Positions 35,901 through 45,253 of a DNA stretch of 64,000 nt are shown here, one piece after another. The translations under genes were made by a program, and so were the position numbers. Origin of the DNA: Thermoanaerobaculia bacterium (GTDB taxonomy: Bacteria > Acidobacteriota > Thermoanaerobaculia > Multivoradales > Multivoraceae); NCBI GenBank assembly GCA_022822365.1, contig JAJEBV010000040.1, positions 1 through 64,000 of the forward strand, in the 5' to 3' direction. How positions within the stretch are numbered: position 1 is the stretch's first letter; every line of letters begins with the position of its first letter. The notes under the pieces were generated by a model. That model was not told the origin of the DNA. It searched no databases and saw nothing but the letters and a program-made list of their open reading frames with translations.

Positions 35901-38900
35901 GATGCCGCCGAGGCCGCCGGTCACCAGATAAGTGCGATCTTCCCGCAGCCGGCCCCCGGCAAGGGGCGAGTTCGTGAACACGATCTTGCCGATATGCCGG
36001 GCCGCACGCATCGATTCCATGGCGGGCCCGGCCTCGAGCAACGGCCATCGGGCGTGGACGAGAGGCCTGAGCACGCCCTCCGACAGCTGCTTCACGATCC
36101 GCCTCAGGATCTCTCCCGCCCGGGGCGGGTCTTCTTCCTTGAGGACATCGATCATGAGGATGGAATAGGCCACGTCCGGCCGTACGGCCGCCATCTCCTC
36201 CTCGCTCAGGATGTCCACCCTGGCCATCTCGACGAAGCGGCCGCCCTGGGTCAGGCAGGACAGGCTCGCTTCGATGAAACCCTCGCTGGTCAGGCTGTTC
36301 AGCACGACGTCGACGCCCGCCCCGTCCGTCGCGTCGAGGATCTCCTGCCCGAAGGCCGTCGTGCGGCTGTCGAAGACGTGCTCGACGCCCAGCGACCGGA
36401 GGTAGGCGCGCTTGCACGCGCTCGCGGTCGCGAACACTTCCGCCCCGGCCGCCTGGGCGAGCTGGATCGCGGCCAGCCCCACGCCGCCGGCCCCGGCGTG
36501 AATCAGGACCCGCTCGCCAGCTTCCAGGCCCGACATGTCGAACGAAAGCGCCGCCGACACGAACGCCGTCGGCAACGTCGCCAGTTCCGAGACGGAGAAC
36601 TCCGGCGGCGCCGGCACGATCAGGTCTTCGGGGATCACGGTCTCGGTTCCGAACGCGCGGAACGCCATGCCCACGACGCGGTCGCCCGGCGCGACGCTCG
36701 AGACGCCGGCGCCCGTTTCGAGCACCCGCCCGCAGAACTCTCCGCCCAGGGAATCCTCGACCAGGCCGATCGAGATGAACACGTCCCGGAAGTTCAGCCC
36801 GACGGCCTCGATCGCGACCCGGACCTCCTCCGCTTCGAGCGGGACCGCCGGCAAGGGCTCAACCTGAATCGCGTCGAGCGAGCCCCCCGGATCGGCCGCG
36901 AGAGCCCACGCCGTGTCGTCCGCTGGCGCCAGACGGCCCACGCCCTCGCCGGCCCGGATCAGCCGGGCGGCCTGGCGGCGGCCGAACCGGTAGGCGATGT
37001 GGTTCTCCGGATCCGGATACAGCAGTTCGTTGGCGAGATCGGCCAGCGGCGCACCGTCACCGGGGTCGAGGTCCATCATCCGCGGCTGCAGATGGGCAGC
37101 CTCGCGCGCCATCACCTTGCCCAGGCCCCAAAGCGTGGCGCCCGCCAGTTCGCCGCCGGTCTCCTTCTCCAGCACCTGCGCCCCACGGGTGACGAACCAC
37201 ACGCCGTGCGTCGGCGTCGCACCGGCGTCGCCGATGCCCTGCGCCAGCGCCAGGGCGCTCGCAGCCGTGCGCCGGGCGTCGCCGGCCATTTCGGGGGTTG
37301 AAGCTTCGGCCCCATGACCGTCGAGCCCGACCAGGTGAACGATGCCGGCGAGCGGGACCTCTTCCGGCAGGTCTTCGAGCAACGCCTGCCACGCTTCGCG
37401 CCGCTCCATCGCGACTTCCTCGCCAGCCAGGACGACCGTCTGGTTGTGGGCGGTCAGTTCCCCGGCCAGTTCGGCGGCAGTGCCGCCCCCGTCCGCCGCC
37501 AGCACCCAGAGGCCGGGCGCCTCGTCGACCTCCGCGGGACCCTGCGCCAGGATGACGCCGCGGTCCGGCTTCGCCGCCGGATCCGATTCGTCGACGCCCA
37601 GGATCGCGACCTCGCCGAAGCCCGCATCCGCGAGCGCCCGGCGCCAGATGCCGGGGTCGGCCAGCGCGTGGCTCGGCCGGTAGTCGTCGGCGAAGCGCCA
37701 CCAGCCGTCGAGCTGCCCGAAGGTCAGGTCGAGCCAGCCCTGTCCGCGCAGGTTCTCCAGCGCCAGCAACTGCCCTGAAGGCGCCAGGAGTTCGCGGCAA
37801 TGGGCCAGCGTCTCGTCCAGGTAGCGCGTGGCGTGCAGCACGTTGGAGGCGATCACGATGTCGTAGCCGTGGCGGTCGAATCCCTGCTCGACCGGATCGA
37901 CTTCGATATCCAGCACGCGGTAGTCGATCGACGCTTCGCCGCCGCCGAACAGCGACTCGGCCTCCGCGAAGAAGCCGGCGGAGATGTCCGTGTAGGTGAA
38001 GTCGTAGCGGCCTTCAGGGAGTTCCGGCAGCACGACCGCGGTAGCCGATCCGGTCCCGGCGCCGACCTCGATCACGCGCAGCCTTCGCTCCGCCGGCATC
38101 CGGCGCAGCAGCGCCGCGGTCGCGTCCGCCAGCATCCGGTTCGCCGCCCGGGCCACCGGCGCCTTCTTGTACAGGTCGGCCGCGGTCGGTTCGCCGCTGC
38201 TGAACAGCAGGGTCAGCGGATCCATCTCGCCGATCAACACGTCGGGCAACGCGTCCGCGCTGCGCCGGAACAGGCCGATCTCGGTCGATCCGTGCGGGTA
38301 GCGCGCCGCCATCCGGCTCGCGAACCCGTCCGGGTCGTCGGGAAGACCATCCGGAAGCGGATCCCCGGTTCCGACCAGGACGACGTGGCCGCCGTCCGCG
38401 GCGCTCAGCACGCCGCACCGGGCGAGCATCTCGAGCATGCGCCCGAACAGGCGCTGGTGCTCCGGGCCGACCTTCAGTTGTTGCCGCAGCGCGTCGGCGT
38501 CGACGGCTTCGCCGGCCGTGCGCCGCCAGCCCAGCCTGTCCAGCGTGGCGAGCGCGTAGGCGTGCGACAGCAGCTCGAGGTCCGCGAGCAGCGCGGCCCT
38601 GTCCTCCGCGCCGACGCCTTCCGCCGCCAGGTAGTCGGTGAACGGCCCATGCTCCGCCTGAACCTCCGGCGGCGCTGCCAGGAAGTCCGCGGACGGCATG
38701 CCCGGCGGCAGCGCGCGGTCCCGCCACACGACCTCGTACAGGAGCTCGTTCACGCCTTCCACCGCGGAAAGCAGCGCCGACCGCGTGGCTCGCTTCACGG
38801 TGTAGCCGGTCAGTTCCCCGACCTGCACGCCGGCTTCGTCGTAGAACGACAGGTCTCCGGCCACGACTTCGGGCGGCTGTCCGTTTTCCGCCTCCGGCGC

Positions 38901-41900
38901 CGCGGCGCGCGGACTCTCCCTCAGGCGCACGTGACAGAGAACCCGGTCGGGCAGCCGGCCCCGGAGCCGCAGTTGCTCCCAGCCGAACGGCAGATAGGTG
39001 ATGCCGTCGTCGGCGCCGTCCGGATTCCGCGCCGCCCCCATGACCTGGAAGCAGCCGTCGAGCAGCAGCGGATGGACGTCGAGTCCGTTCGCGCCGAGTC
39101 CGGCGGGGAACGACACCTCGCCCAGCGCCTCGCCGGGCCGGCTCCAGACCGCGTCCAGGGTACGGAACGACATGCCGAGATCGATCCCGACCTCGGCCTT
39201 GGCGCGATAGAAAGCCTCGACGTCGACCGGCGACAGATCCGCTTTCAGCTTCTTCAGGTTGACGCACAGCGCCGGTCCGAGGCTCGGCGGGGCGACTGGC
39301 GCCTGGGCCTCGGCGTGCAGCGTCCATTCCTCGTCGCCGGCGCCCCGGCTGAGAATCTGGACGCGTTTCGACGATTCTTCGCCCGGCGGATCGAGCAGGA
39401 GCTGGACCATGCGCCCCGGCTCCTCCGCGCCTCCATCCCCCGAGTCCTCCTCGGGGAAGACCAGAGGATTGTGCAACTGCACGTCGTCCAGGGTCGCCGG
39501 CCCGCCGTCCTCGCCGCTCGATGCCGCGGCCGCCATGGCGCCGAAGAGCGCGCCCGGCGCGATCAGCCGGCCGAAGACGCGGTGATCGTTCAGCCAGGCG
39601 GGCTCCGAAGGAAACACCTCGGTTTCGAACATGATCTCGCCGCGCGCCGATTCGTGGCGGTCGCCGAGCAGCGGATGGCCGGCGGTGGTCCGTCGGCGCT
39701 TCGACCCCTCGACCCAGTGGCGTTCGCGCTGGAACGGATAGCCGGGCAGCGCGATCCGGCGCCGCGACTCGCCTTCATACAGTCCCTCGAACCGGACCGG
39801 CAGCCCCGCTTCCCAGGCCGCCGCAACCGCGGCGACGAAGGCGGTTTCCGCCTCGGCCTCCGGAACCTTCGAGCCGGGACGCAGGAGACTCGAGATCGTG
39901 GCCGGCGCGCCGCCTGCCGCCGATGCGGGCCAGGACATGGCGGCTATCTGGCTGAGCACCGCGTGCGGACCGATCTCCACCACGGCGTCGACGCCCAGTT
40001 CGGCCAGGGTCTCGATGCAGGCGCGAAACGCGACCTGCTCGCGTGCCTGCCGCTTCCAGTAGGCGGCATCCAGAGCGTCGTCCGCTTCCACGATTCGCCC
40101 GGTCAGGTTGCTGACGAACGGGACGGCAGGCGGCGCGAACGTCGTTCCTCCGAGCGCCGCTTCCAGGTCATCCAGCGCCGGTTCGATCATGGCGCTGTGG
40201 TAGGCGGGACTCTTCCGGAGTCGCACCGCACGGACGCCGTCCGCCTCGAAGCGCCGTTCGAGCGCCTCGAGCGCTTCCAGCGGACCGCTGACCACCTGGT
40301 GCGCCCCGTTGTCGGCCGCGACGCTCACGCCGACCCCGCCGTACTCGGCATTGTGCTCTTCCACCGTCGCCGTCACCCGCGACGGAGGCGCGAAGACCGC
40401 GGCCATTGCCCCATCGCCCGGAACCGCCCCGATCAGCGCCCCCCGCGCGGCGGCGAAGCGCAACCCCTCCTCCAGACTGAACACACCCGCCGCATGGGCG
40501 GCCGCGATCTCCCCGAGGCTGTGTCCGAGCACGACGTCGGGCCGGATCCCGAGGCTCGACCAGAGGGCGGTGAGCGCGCATTCGAGGGCATAGATGGCCG
40601 GCTGCTTCCACTGCGGATCGTCCAGGTCGCCGGCGTCGCCGGAACGCCCGAACATCACGTCGAGCAGCGAGCCGCCCCTGTCTTCCCGGAGCAGGGCATC
40701 GCAACGGTCGAGCACCGCCCGAACCGCCGGCTCGCTCTCGTAGAGGGTCTCGCCCATGCCGACCCACTGGCTGGCCTGTCCGGTGTAGGCGAACGCCACC
40801 TTCGACGCGGCCCGCGACGCGGCCTCCCGTTCGCCTCCGGCGAGCGTCTTCAGCTCGTGGCGCAACGAAGCCGCGTCGCGGAACACGACGCCCGCGCGCC
40901 GGTCGAAGTGGCTTCGACCCACGCTCGCCGTCCATGCCATGTCCGCCAGCAGCGCTGCATCGGCATCGCCTTCGGCCGCGTCGCCGGTCCGCCTCTCCAC
41001 CCACGACAGAACCTCGCCGGCCAGTTCGCGAACCGCGTTGTCCGACTTGCCCGACAGCGGCAGCAGGCGGGCCCCGCGCTCCGGGAGAGCCACTTCAGCC
41101 GGTGTCAGGCCCGCGACCGATTCCGGCAGCGAAACCGCGATCGGAAGAGCCACGCCGGCAGGCAGGTGGTCCGCCTCCGTGGCGGCGCCCGGCTTGCCGT
41201 AGCCCTCGAGCACGACATGGGCGTTCGTGCCCGACCAGCCGAATCCGCTCACGCCCGCCCTCGGCGGCCGGCCCTCCGCGGCCGGCCATGCCGTGGGCTC
41301 CGCCGTCACCTTGAGCGGCAGCCGCTCCCACGGGATCTCCGGGTTCGGCGTGCTGAAGTGGAGGTGCCTGGGAATGACGCCCTTGTTCATCGCCAGCAGC
41401 ACCTTGATGATCCCGGCCACCCCCGCCGCCGATTCCAGGTGGCCGATGTTCGTCTTCACCGAGCCGATCAAGAGCGGCCGGTCCGGATCGCGGCCACGGC
41501 CATAGGCCGTTCCCACCGCCTCTGCCTCGACCGGGTCGCCCACTTCGGTGCCCGTGCCGTGCGCTTCGACGTAGTCGACATCGGTGGGCGCGATCCCGGC
41601 CTCGCGCAGCGCGGCCTCGATGACCTTCTCCTGCGCCGGACGGCTCGGTACGGTCAGCCCCTGGCTCGCCCCGTCCTGGTTCAGGGCCGAGCCGCGGACG
41701 ACGCCCCAGATGCGGTCGCCGTCGGCTTCCGCCTCGGCGAGCCGCTTGAGCACGACGATGCCGCAGCCTTCGCCCCGGACGTAGCCGTTCCTGGCGGCGT
41801 CGAAGGTGGCGCAGCGCCCGTCCGGCGACAGCATCCCGGCGTTGGCGCGCAGCTCCAGCAATCGGCCGGAGAGGATCGTGTGCACCCCTCCGGCCAGCGC

Positions 41901-42560
41901 GAGATCGGCCTCGCCGCGCTGCAGGCTGGACACGCCCTGGTGGATGGAGACCAGGGAGGATGAACAGGCGGTATCCAGCGCCAGGGCCGGCCCTTCCAGA
42001 CCGAGCGCGAAGGCGACCCGCCCGATAGCGGTGTTGAACGACGTGCCGGTGACGGCGTAGAGGCTGGCGGCCGGCTCGTCCGTCTCGCTGACGTCGAGGA
42101 TGAGACCGCGGTACTCGTTGTTGCTGATGCCGGCATAGACCCCGGTCCGGCTGCCCCTCAGGCCGTCCGGATCGATGCCCGCATCTTCGAGCGCCCGCCA
42201 GCAGGTCTCGAGCATCAGCCGCTGCTGGGGATCGAGCATCTGCGCCTCGACCGGCGAGATGCGGAAGAAGGCGGCGTCGAACTGGTCGAGGCCGTCGAGA
42301 TAGGCGCCGAAACGGCAGGCACGGCGGAGCTCCGCGCCCTCCGGGAAGAGCTCGCCGATCCGGCCGATTCCGGAACCCGGGACCCCCTCGCTGACGGCAT
42401 TCACACCGCCATCCAACTGATCCCAGAAGGCCGCGAGGCTGTCCGCGCCGGGGAACCGGCAGGCCATGCCGACGATCGCGACCGGCTCGTTGCCCGGCGC
42501 GCTCGCCCGCGCTGCTCCGTGTGTTGCGTCCGACGGTGGCGGCACCGACTCTTGGGGCAT
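32991..42560 (-). CDS. Type I polyketide synthase, KS-AT-DH-cMT-ER-KR-ACP-KS
   Basis: A 3189-residue multidomain enzyme. KS1 is 25-455 (Cys199, His334, His374). AT is 588-895 (Ser681 in GHSLGE, YHS-type site near 787). DH is 960-1255 (His993 in HRVFGRLIAPG, Asp1168 in LLLDGCFQ). C-methyltransferase is about 1480-1640 (EVGAGTGSATA). ER is about 1900-2200 (HAGAGGVGLAAIQ). KR is 2209-2390 (TGGLGGIG, Ser2343) and ACP about 2480-2555 (Ser2518 in GMDSL). KS2 is 2586-3010 (Cys2752, His2887, His2927). After KS2 the KS-AT linker (SDMAWTACVGRSHFEHRASVV) runs almost straight into the post-AT linker (ALPGYPFQRRRFWIGG) and the protein ends, so the second AT is deleted. In the KR the catalytic Tyr is His2356 (PGQANHAAAN). 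A fully reducing methylating module predicts a branched saturated chain. The order recalls small PKSs of sponge symbionts, from memory. Confidence 0.93.
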   Translation of the reverse strand: MPQESVPPPSDATHGAARASAPGNEPVAIVGMACRFPGADSLAAFWDQLDGGVNAVSEGVPGSGIGRIGELFPEGAELRRACRFGAYLDGLDQFDAAFFRISPVEAQMLDPQQRLMLETCWRALEDAGIDPDGLRGSRTGVYAGISNNEYRGLILDVSETDEPAASLYAVTGTSFNTAIGRVAFALGLEGPALALDTACSSSLVSIHQGVSSLQRGEADLALAGGVHTILSGRLLELRANAGMLSPDGRCATFDAARNGYVRGEGCGIVVLKRLAEAEADGDRIWGVVRGSALNQDGASQGLTVPSRPAQEKVIEAALREAGIAPTDVDYVEAHGTGTEVGDPVEAEAVGTAYGRGRDPDRPLLIGSVKTNIGHLESAAGVAGIIKVLLAMNKGVIPRHLHFSTPNPEIPWERLPLKVTAEPTAWPAAEGRPPRAGVSGFGWSGTNAHVVLEGYGKPGAATEADHLPAGVALPIAVSLPESVAGLTPAEVALPERGARLLPLSGKSDNAVRELAGEVLSWVERRTGDAAEGDADAALLADMAWTASVGRSHFDRRAGVVFRDAASLRHELKTLAGGEREAASRAASKVAFAYTGQASQWVGMGETLYESEPAVRAVLDRCDALLREDRGGSLLDVMFGRSGDAGDLDDPQWKQPAIYALECALTALWSSLGIRPDVVLGHSLGEIAAAHAAGVFSLEEGLRFAAARGALIGAVPGDGAMAAVFAPPSRVTATVEEHNAEYGGVGVSVAADNGAHQVVSGPLEALEALERRFEADGVRAVRLRKSPAYHSAMIEPALDDLEAALGGTTFAPPAVPFVSNLTGRIVEADDALDAAYWKRQAREQVAFRACIETLAELGVDAVVEIGPHAVLSQIAAMSWPASAAGGAPATISSLLRPGSKVPEAEAETAFVAAVAAAWEAGLPVRFEGLYEGESRRRIALPGYPFQRERHWVEGSKRRRTTAGHPLLGDRHESARGEIMFETEVFPSEPAWLNDHRVFGRLIAPGALFGAMAAAASSGEDGGPATLDDVQLHNPLVFPEEDSGDGGAEEPGRMVQLLLDPPGEESSKRVQILSRGAGDEEWTLHAEAQAPVAPPSLGPALCVNLKKLKADLSPVDVEAFYRAKAEVGIDLGMSFRTLDAVWSRPGEALGEVSFPAGLGANGLDVHPLLLDGCFQVMGAARNPDGADDGITYLPFGWEQLRLRGRLPDRVLCHVRLRESPRAAAPEAENGQPPEVVAGDLSFYDEAGVQVGELTGYTVKRATRSALLSAVEGVNELLYEVVWRDRALPPGMPSADFLAAPPEVQAEHGPFTDYLAAEGVGAEDRAALLADLELLSHAYALATLDRLGWRRTAGEAVDADALRQQLKVGPEHQRLFGRMLEMLARCGVLSAADGGHVVLVGTGDPLPDGLPDDPDGFASRMAARYPHGSTEIGLFRRSADALPDVLIGEMDPLTLLFSSGEPTAADLYKKAPVARAANRMLADATAALLRRMPAERRLRVIEVGAGTGSATAVVLPELPEGRYDFTYTDISAGFFAEAESLFGGGEASIDYRVLDIEVDPVEQGFDRHGYDIVIASNVLHATRYLDETLAHCRELLAPSGQLLALENLRGQGWLDLTFGQLDGWWRFADDYRPSHALADPGIWRRALADAGFGEVAILGVDESDPAAKPDRGVILAQGPAEVDEAPGLWVLAADGGGTAAELAGELTAHNQTVVLAGEEVAMERREAWQALLEDLPEEVPLAGIVHLVGLDGHGAEASTPEMAGDARRTAASALALAQGIGDAGATPTHGVWFVTRGAQVLEKETGGELAGATLWGLGKVMAREAAHLQPRMMDLDPGDGAPLADLANELLYPDPENHIAYRFGRRQAARLIRAGEGVGRLAPADDTAWALAADPGGSLDAIQVEPLPAVPLEAEEVRVAIEAVGLNFRDVFISIGLVEDSLGGEFCGRVLETGAGVSSVAPGDRVVGMAFRAFGTETVIPEDLIVPAPPEFSVSELATLPTAFVSAALSFDMSGLEAGERVLIHAGAGGVGLAAIQLAQAAGAEVFATASACKRAYLRSLGVEHVFDSRTTAFGQEILDATDGAGVDVVLNSLTSEGFIEASLSCLTQGGRFVEMARVDILSEEEMAAVRPDVAYSILMIDVLKEEDPPRAGEILRRIVKQLSEGVLRPLVHARWPLLEAGPAMESMRAARHIGKIVFTNSPLAGGRLREDRTYLVTGGLGGIGCAVAGWLADRGAGAIVLNGRRPPDPEAEAAIQALRDRGVTVQVELADVTDASAVDAMLERVDRELPPLGGVIHSVGVLADAALGNQSWESFETVLWPKMLGAWHLHRATLDRDLDLFVLFSSVAGVMGNPGQANHAAANAFLDQLAAHRRARGLPGQSIAWGAWSGIGEAEEQRERIAGHFAARGVRWIAPDQGLKVLDWLVRHDLTASVVTAVDWPVFGESLEDRPPLLETLLSDAADEGDDAASSEDLLARLRDSPPEERESLLVAYLQSEVQAVLRLPSAPAPAVGFFDLGMDSLMAVELRNRLNRAFAGAYTAPNTLVFDYPDIAALAGHLGGELGDAGAATPPRGAPAPAVSATAREDDDDRIAIVGMACRLPGAPDLAAYWRQLESGGGAVTDGRPDPGPWDGVCGDPAAGDVTHRRGGFVEGIDQFDARFFGIRPIEAHTMDPQQRMLLETTWQALEDAGIDPDGLRGSRTGVYAGFSGCEYRDLAGAGGSGVDYLGTAGSVAVGRIAFALGLMGPAMPLDMTCASSLAAIHEAAMALQSGEIDLALAGGVKAILSRAVTDFMVEIGMLSLTGECRTFDASADGHVRGEGCGMLVLKRLAEAQADGDRIWAVIRGSAVNQNGASAGLTVPYGPAQEQVIEAALDRAGIAPAEIDYLEAHGTGSALGDPIEVQAAAAVYGRGREPERPLLMGTVKTGIGHLEAAAGIAGLIKVVLAMRQGEIPKQLHFRTPNPAIDWERLPVRVTGEATAWPHDPDRPPRAGISSFGLSGANAHVVVEAYGESNGVAAGNGLAFAPAGEPRPVADTAPETESDPAATNGDGTGRARLLPLSAKSGDALRDLANRYLGWLDEHADSLSGEGEADQLLSDMAWTACVGRSHFEHRASVVFHDAASLREGLRAVAAADGKREPAVADGGSVEEAAAAAYEAGDPVSLPGLFAGEARRRVALPGYPFQRRRFWIGG

Positions 42561-42607
42561 GTCCCGTCCATCGTAGCAATGCCCTTTGCTACGCTGACCG
42601 GATCGTC

Positions 42608-44368
42608 ATGAGCGGGAACGAACCGGCCCGCGGCCAGGGGCTTCGCTACGAGGCCGACGACCACCCGCCCGCGGCGCTTGCCGCAGGACTCGGCCTTCAG
42701 CTCGGCCTGATCACGGTCACGGTCCCGATCCTGCTTCCCACCGCGGTGATGCGGATCGCCGGCGCGGCCGAGTCCCATCTCGCCTGGGCGGTGTTCGCCG
42801 CGGTCGCGATCAGCGGCCTGACGACGGCGCTGCAGGCGGTTCGCTTCGGCCGAATCGGCGGCGGCCACATGCTCGTCATGGGCAGTTCCAGCGCCTTCGT
42901 CGGGATCAGCGTCACGGCCGTGGCGGAGGGCGGTCCGGCGATGCTCGCCACGCTCGTCGTGATCTCGGCCCTGTTGCAACTCCTCGTGTCGGCGCGGCTA
43001 CCACTGTTCCGGCGGCTGCTGACACCGGCGGTCTCCGGCACCGTGATCATGCTGCTGCCCGTGACCGTCATGCCGATCGCCTTCGACATGCTGGACGACG
43101 TACCCGACGGCACGCCGGTCCAGGCGGCGCCGGTGATCGCGCTGGTCACGATTCTGACCGTTCTCGGCATTTCGCTGAAGGGGGCGGCCGGACTGCGCCT
43201 CTGGGCGCCGGTCGCCGGCGTGGTCGTCGGTACGGCGGTCGCGGCCCTCTTCGGGCTCTACGATGGCGAACGGGTCGCCGCGGCGGCCTGGATCGGGATT
43301 CCATCGATCGAGGCGCCCGGCTTCGATCTCGCCTTCGGGCCGGCGTTCTGGACCCTTCTCCCCGCCTTCCTGCTGACGGCGCTGATCTGTTCGATCCGCG
43401 CCATCAGCAGTTGCGTCGCGCTCCAGCGCGTATCGTGGCGGAATCCGGACGTCGTCGACTTCCGCGCGGTCCAGGGCACGGTGACGGTCGACGGAATCGG
43501 CAACCTGCTGTGCGGTCTTGCCGGAACGATGCCCAACACGACCTACTCGCTGGCCGCGCCGCTGGTCGAGATCACCGGGGTCGGGGCCCGGGCCGTGGGT
43601 ATCGCGACGGGAGCCTTCTTCTTCATCGTCGCCTTCCTGCCGAAGGCTCTGGCGCTCGTCCTCGCGATTCCCGGTTCGGTCGTGGGCGCCTACCTGATCG
43701 TCCTGACCGCCATGCTGTTCCTCATCGGCATCGGACTGGTCATGCAGGGCGGTATGGACTACCGCAAGGGCACGATCGTCGGCGTCTCCTTCTGGCTCGG
43801 ACTCGGCTTCCACAACGACGCGATCTTCCCGGAACTCGTCGCCGACTTCGCGGGCGGGATCTTCAGCAACGGGATCACGACCGGCGGCCTCACCGCGATT
43901 CTCCTGACCCTCGTCGTGGACTTCGCGCGCCGGGGCCCCAGCCGGATGGAGGCGGCGTTCAATCCGGCCGCGCTGCCCCGGATCCGCGAATTCCTGGCGG
44001 CGTTCGCCGAGCGCGGCGGCTGGGACCAGGCGATGGCCGAACGACTCGACGCCGTCGGCGAGGAGGCGCTGCTGACCCTCCTTGGAGAGGATGGGAGCGC
44101 GGATACCGGCGGCCGGCCCCGGCGCCTGCGGCTGGCGGCGTCACGGGATCAGAACGGCGCGACGCTGGAGTTCGTCGTCGCGCCGCTCGAAGGGAACCTG
44201 CAGGAGCGCCTCGCCCTGCTCGGCGACCAGGCCGAAGCGGCGCCGCTCGAGCAGGAGATCTCCCTACGGCTGCTGCGCCATCTCGCGTCCTCGGTCCGCC
44301 ATCAGCAGTACCACGACCTGGACATCGTCACGGTCGAGGTGAAGCGCTCTGCAAGGCGAGGCCGGTAG
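42608..44368 (+). CDS. NCS2-family nucleobase permease with C-terminal extension
   Basis: A 586-residue inner-membrane transporter of the uracil/xanthine permease (NCS2) family. The N-terminal 440 residues carry the many hydrophobic helices and the family motifs GGGHMLVMGSSSAFVG and GLAGTMPNTTYSLAAPLVEITGVGARAVGI. The last 130 residues (from RIREFLAAFAERGGWDQAMAERL) are soluble and not part of standard NCS2 proteins; they contain an ERL/EEALLTLL helical part and an alternating segment (TLEFVVAPLEGNLQERLALL). The start ATG has little ribosome site. It is divergent from the PKS across 47 bases. Substrate (purine or pyrimidine) cannot be decided. Confidence 0.88.
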   Translation: MSGNEPARGQGLRYEADDHPPAALAAGLGLQLGLITVTVPILLPTAVMRIAGAAESHLAWAVFAAVAISGLTTALQAVRFGRIGGGHMLVMGSSSAFVGISVTAVAEGGPAMLATLVVISALLQLLVSARLPLFRRLLTPAVSGTVIMLLPVTVMPIAFDMLDDVPDGTPVQAAPVIALVTILTVLGISLKGAAGLRLWAPVAGVVVGTAVAALFGLYDGERVAAAAWIGIPSIEAPGFDLAFGPAFWTLLPAFLLTALICSIRAISSCVALQRVSWRNPDVVDFRAVQGTVTVDGIGNLLCGLAGTMPNTTYSLAAPLVEITGVGARAVGIATGAFFFIVAFLPKALALVLAIPGSVVGAYLIVLTAMLFLIGIGLVMQGGMDYRKGTIVGVSFWLGLGFHNDAIFPELVADFAGGIFSNGITTGGLTAILLTLVVDFARRGPSRMEAAFNPAALPRIREFLAAFAERGGWDQAMAERLDAVGEEALLTLLGEDGSADTGGRPRRLRLAASRDQNGATLEFVVAPLEGNLQERLALLGDQAEAAPLEQEISLRLLRHLASSVRHQQYHDLDIVTVEVKRSARRGR

Positions 44369-44380
44369 TAGAGTGAGGTC

Positions 44381-45253
44381 GTGGATCTCGTAGCCGCGGC
44401 GCCATCGGACGATCCTGTCACCCTGGAGCGCTCCACCCTCTTTCGAGGAGCGGCCGAGGCGGTTCTGCCGGAGCTTCCCGACTCCTGGTTCCGTACGTGC
44501 GTCACGTCCCCTCCCTACTGGGGACTTCGCGACTACGCCGAAGAGAATCAGATCGGCGCTGAGCCTGACCCGGCCCTGTACATCCAGCGCCTGACCGCCA
44601 TCTTTGACGAGGTGCGTAGGGTCCTTCGGGCCGACGGCACCCTCTGGCTCAACCTCGGCGACAGCTACACGAGCGGCAACCGCGCAACGCGGGCGCCGGA
44701 CAAGAAGAACCCCGTTCGCGCGATGAGCTACAGGGCGCGGACGCCACAGGGGATGAAGCCGAAGGACCTCGTGGGAACTCCGTGGATGGTTGCTTTCGCG
44801 CTCAGGGAGGCGGGCTGGTACTTCCGCAGCGACATCATCTGGGAGAAGCCGAACTGCATGCCCGAGAGCGTCAAGGACCGGCCGACGCGATCGCACGAGT
44901 ACCTGTTCCTGTTCACGAAGTCCCTGCGCTACCACTACGACTCCTCAAAGGCTCGCGTCAAGGGCAGGAACCGACGGACCGTCTGGTCCGTTCCCACCGA
45001 GCCCTTCTCAGGCGCCCACTTCGCCACATTCCCGCCGAGATTGATCGAGCCCTGCATCCTCACGGGGTCGATTCCCGGGGACTGGGTCCTCGATCCTTTC
45101 TTCGGTTCGGGCACGGTCGGTGTTGTCTGCGAACAGCAGGGCCGCAAGTACGTCGGCATCGAGCTCAACCCGGCGTACGCCGAACTAGCAGCAAAGCGCA
45201 TCCGCTCGACTCAGCGGACTCTCTTCGCGCTCGACTACGACACGGCGCAGTGA
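44381..45253 (+). CDS. Site-specific DNA methyltransferase, probably cytosine-N4
   Basis: A 290-residue DNA methyltransferase that protects host DNA from the linked endonuclease. Motif IV is TSPPYWGLRDY (Ser43-Pro-Pro-Tyr46). SPPY is typical of N4-cytosine enzymes, and the AdoMet motif DPFFGSGTVGVV lies near residue 240, giving a beta-type order. It begins with GTG behind GAGG. The endonuclease start overlaps its stop (GTGA). M.XcyI and M.Cfr9I, which accompany related nucleases, are N4-cytosine methyltransferases for CCCGGG; that target is only a guess here. Confidence 0.9.
   Translation: MDLVAAAPSDDPVTLERSTLFRGAAEAVLPELPDSWFRTCVTSPPYWGLRDYAEENQIGAEPDPALYIQRLTAIFDEVRRVLRADGTLWLNLGDSYTSGNRATRAPDKKNPVRAMSYRARTPQGMKPKDLVGTPWMVAFALREAGWYFRSDIIWEKPNCMPESVKDRPTRSHEYLFLFTKSLRYHYDSSKARVKGRNRRTVWSVPTEPFSGAHFATFPPRLIEPCILTGSIPGDWVLDPFFGSGTVGVVCEQQGRKYVGIELNPAYAELAAKRIRSTQRTLFALDYDTAQ

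Noticed and set aside
34600..36500. Similarity between the two PKS modules as a sign of an assembly repeat
   Set aside because: The two KS domains differ at many residues, including TACSSS versus TCASS, so they are diverged paralogous modules and not a duplicated contig piece.
37800..41963. A 1387-codon open frame on the plus strand
   Set aside because: It is antisense to the PKS, Arg/Gly/Gln-rich with no domain, and follows the codon bias of the real gene on the other strand.
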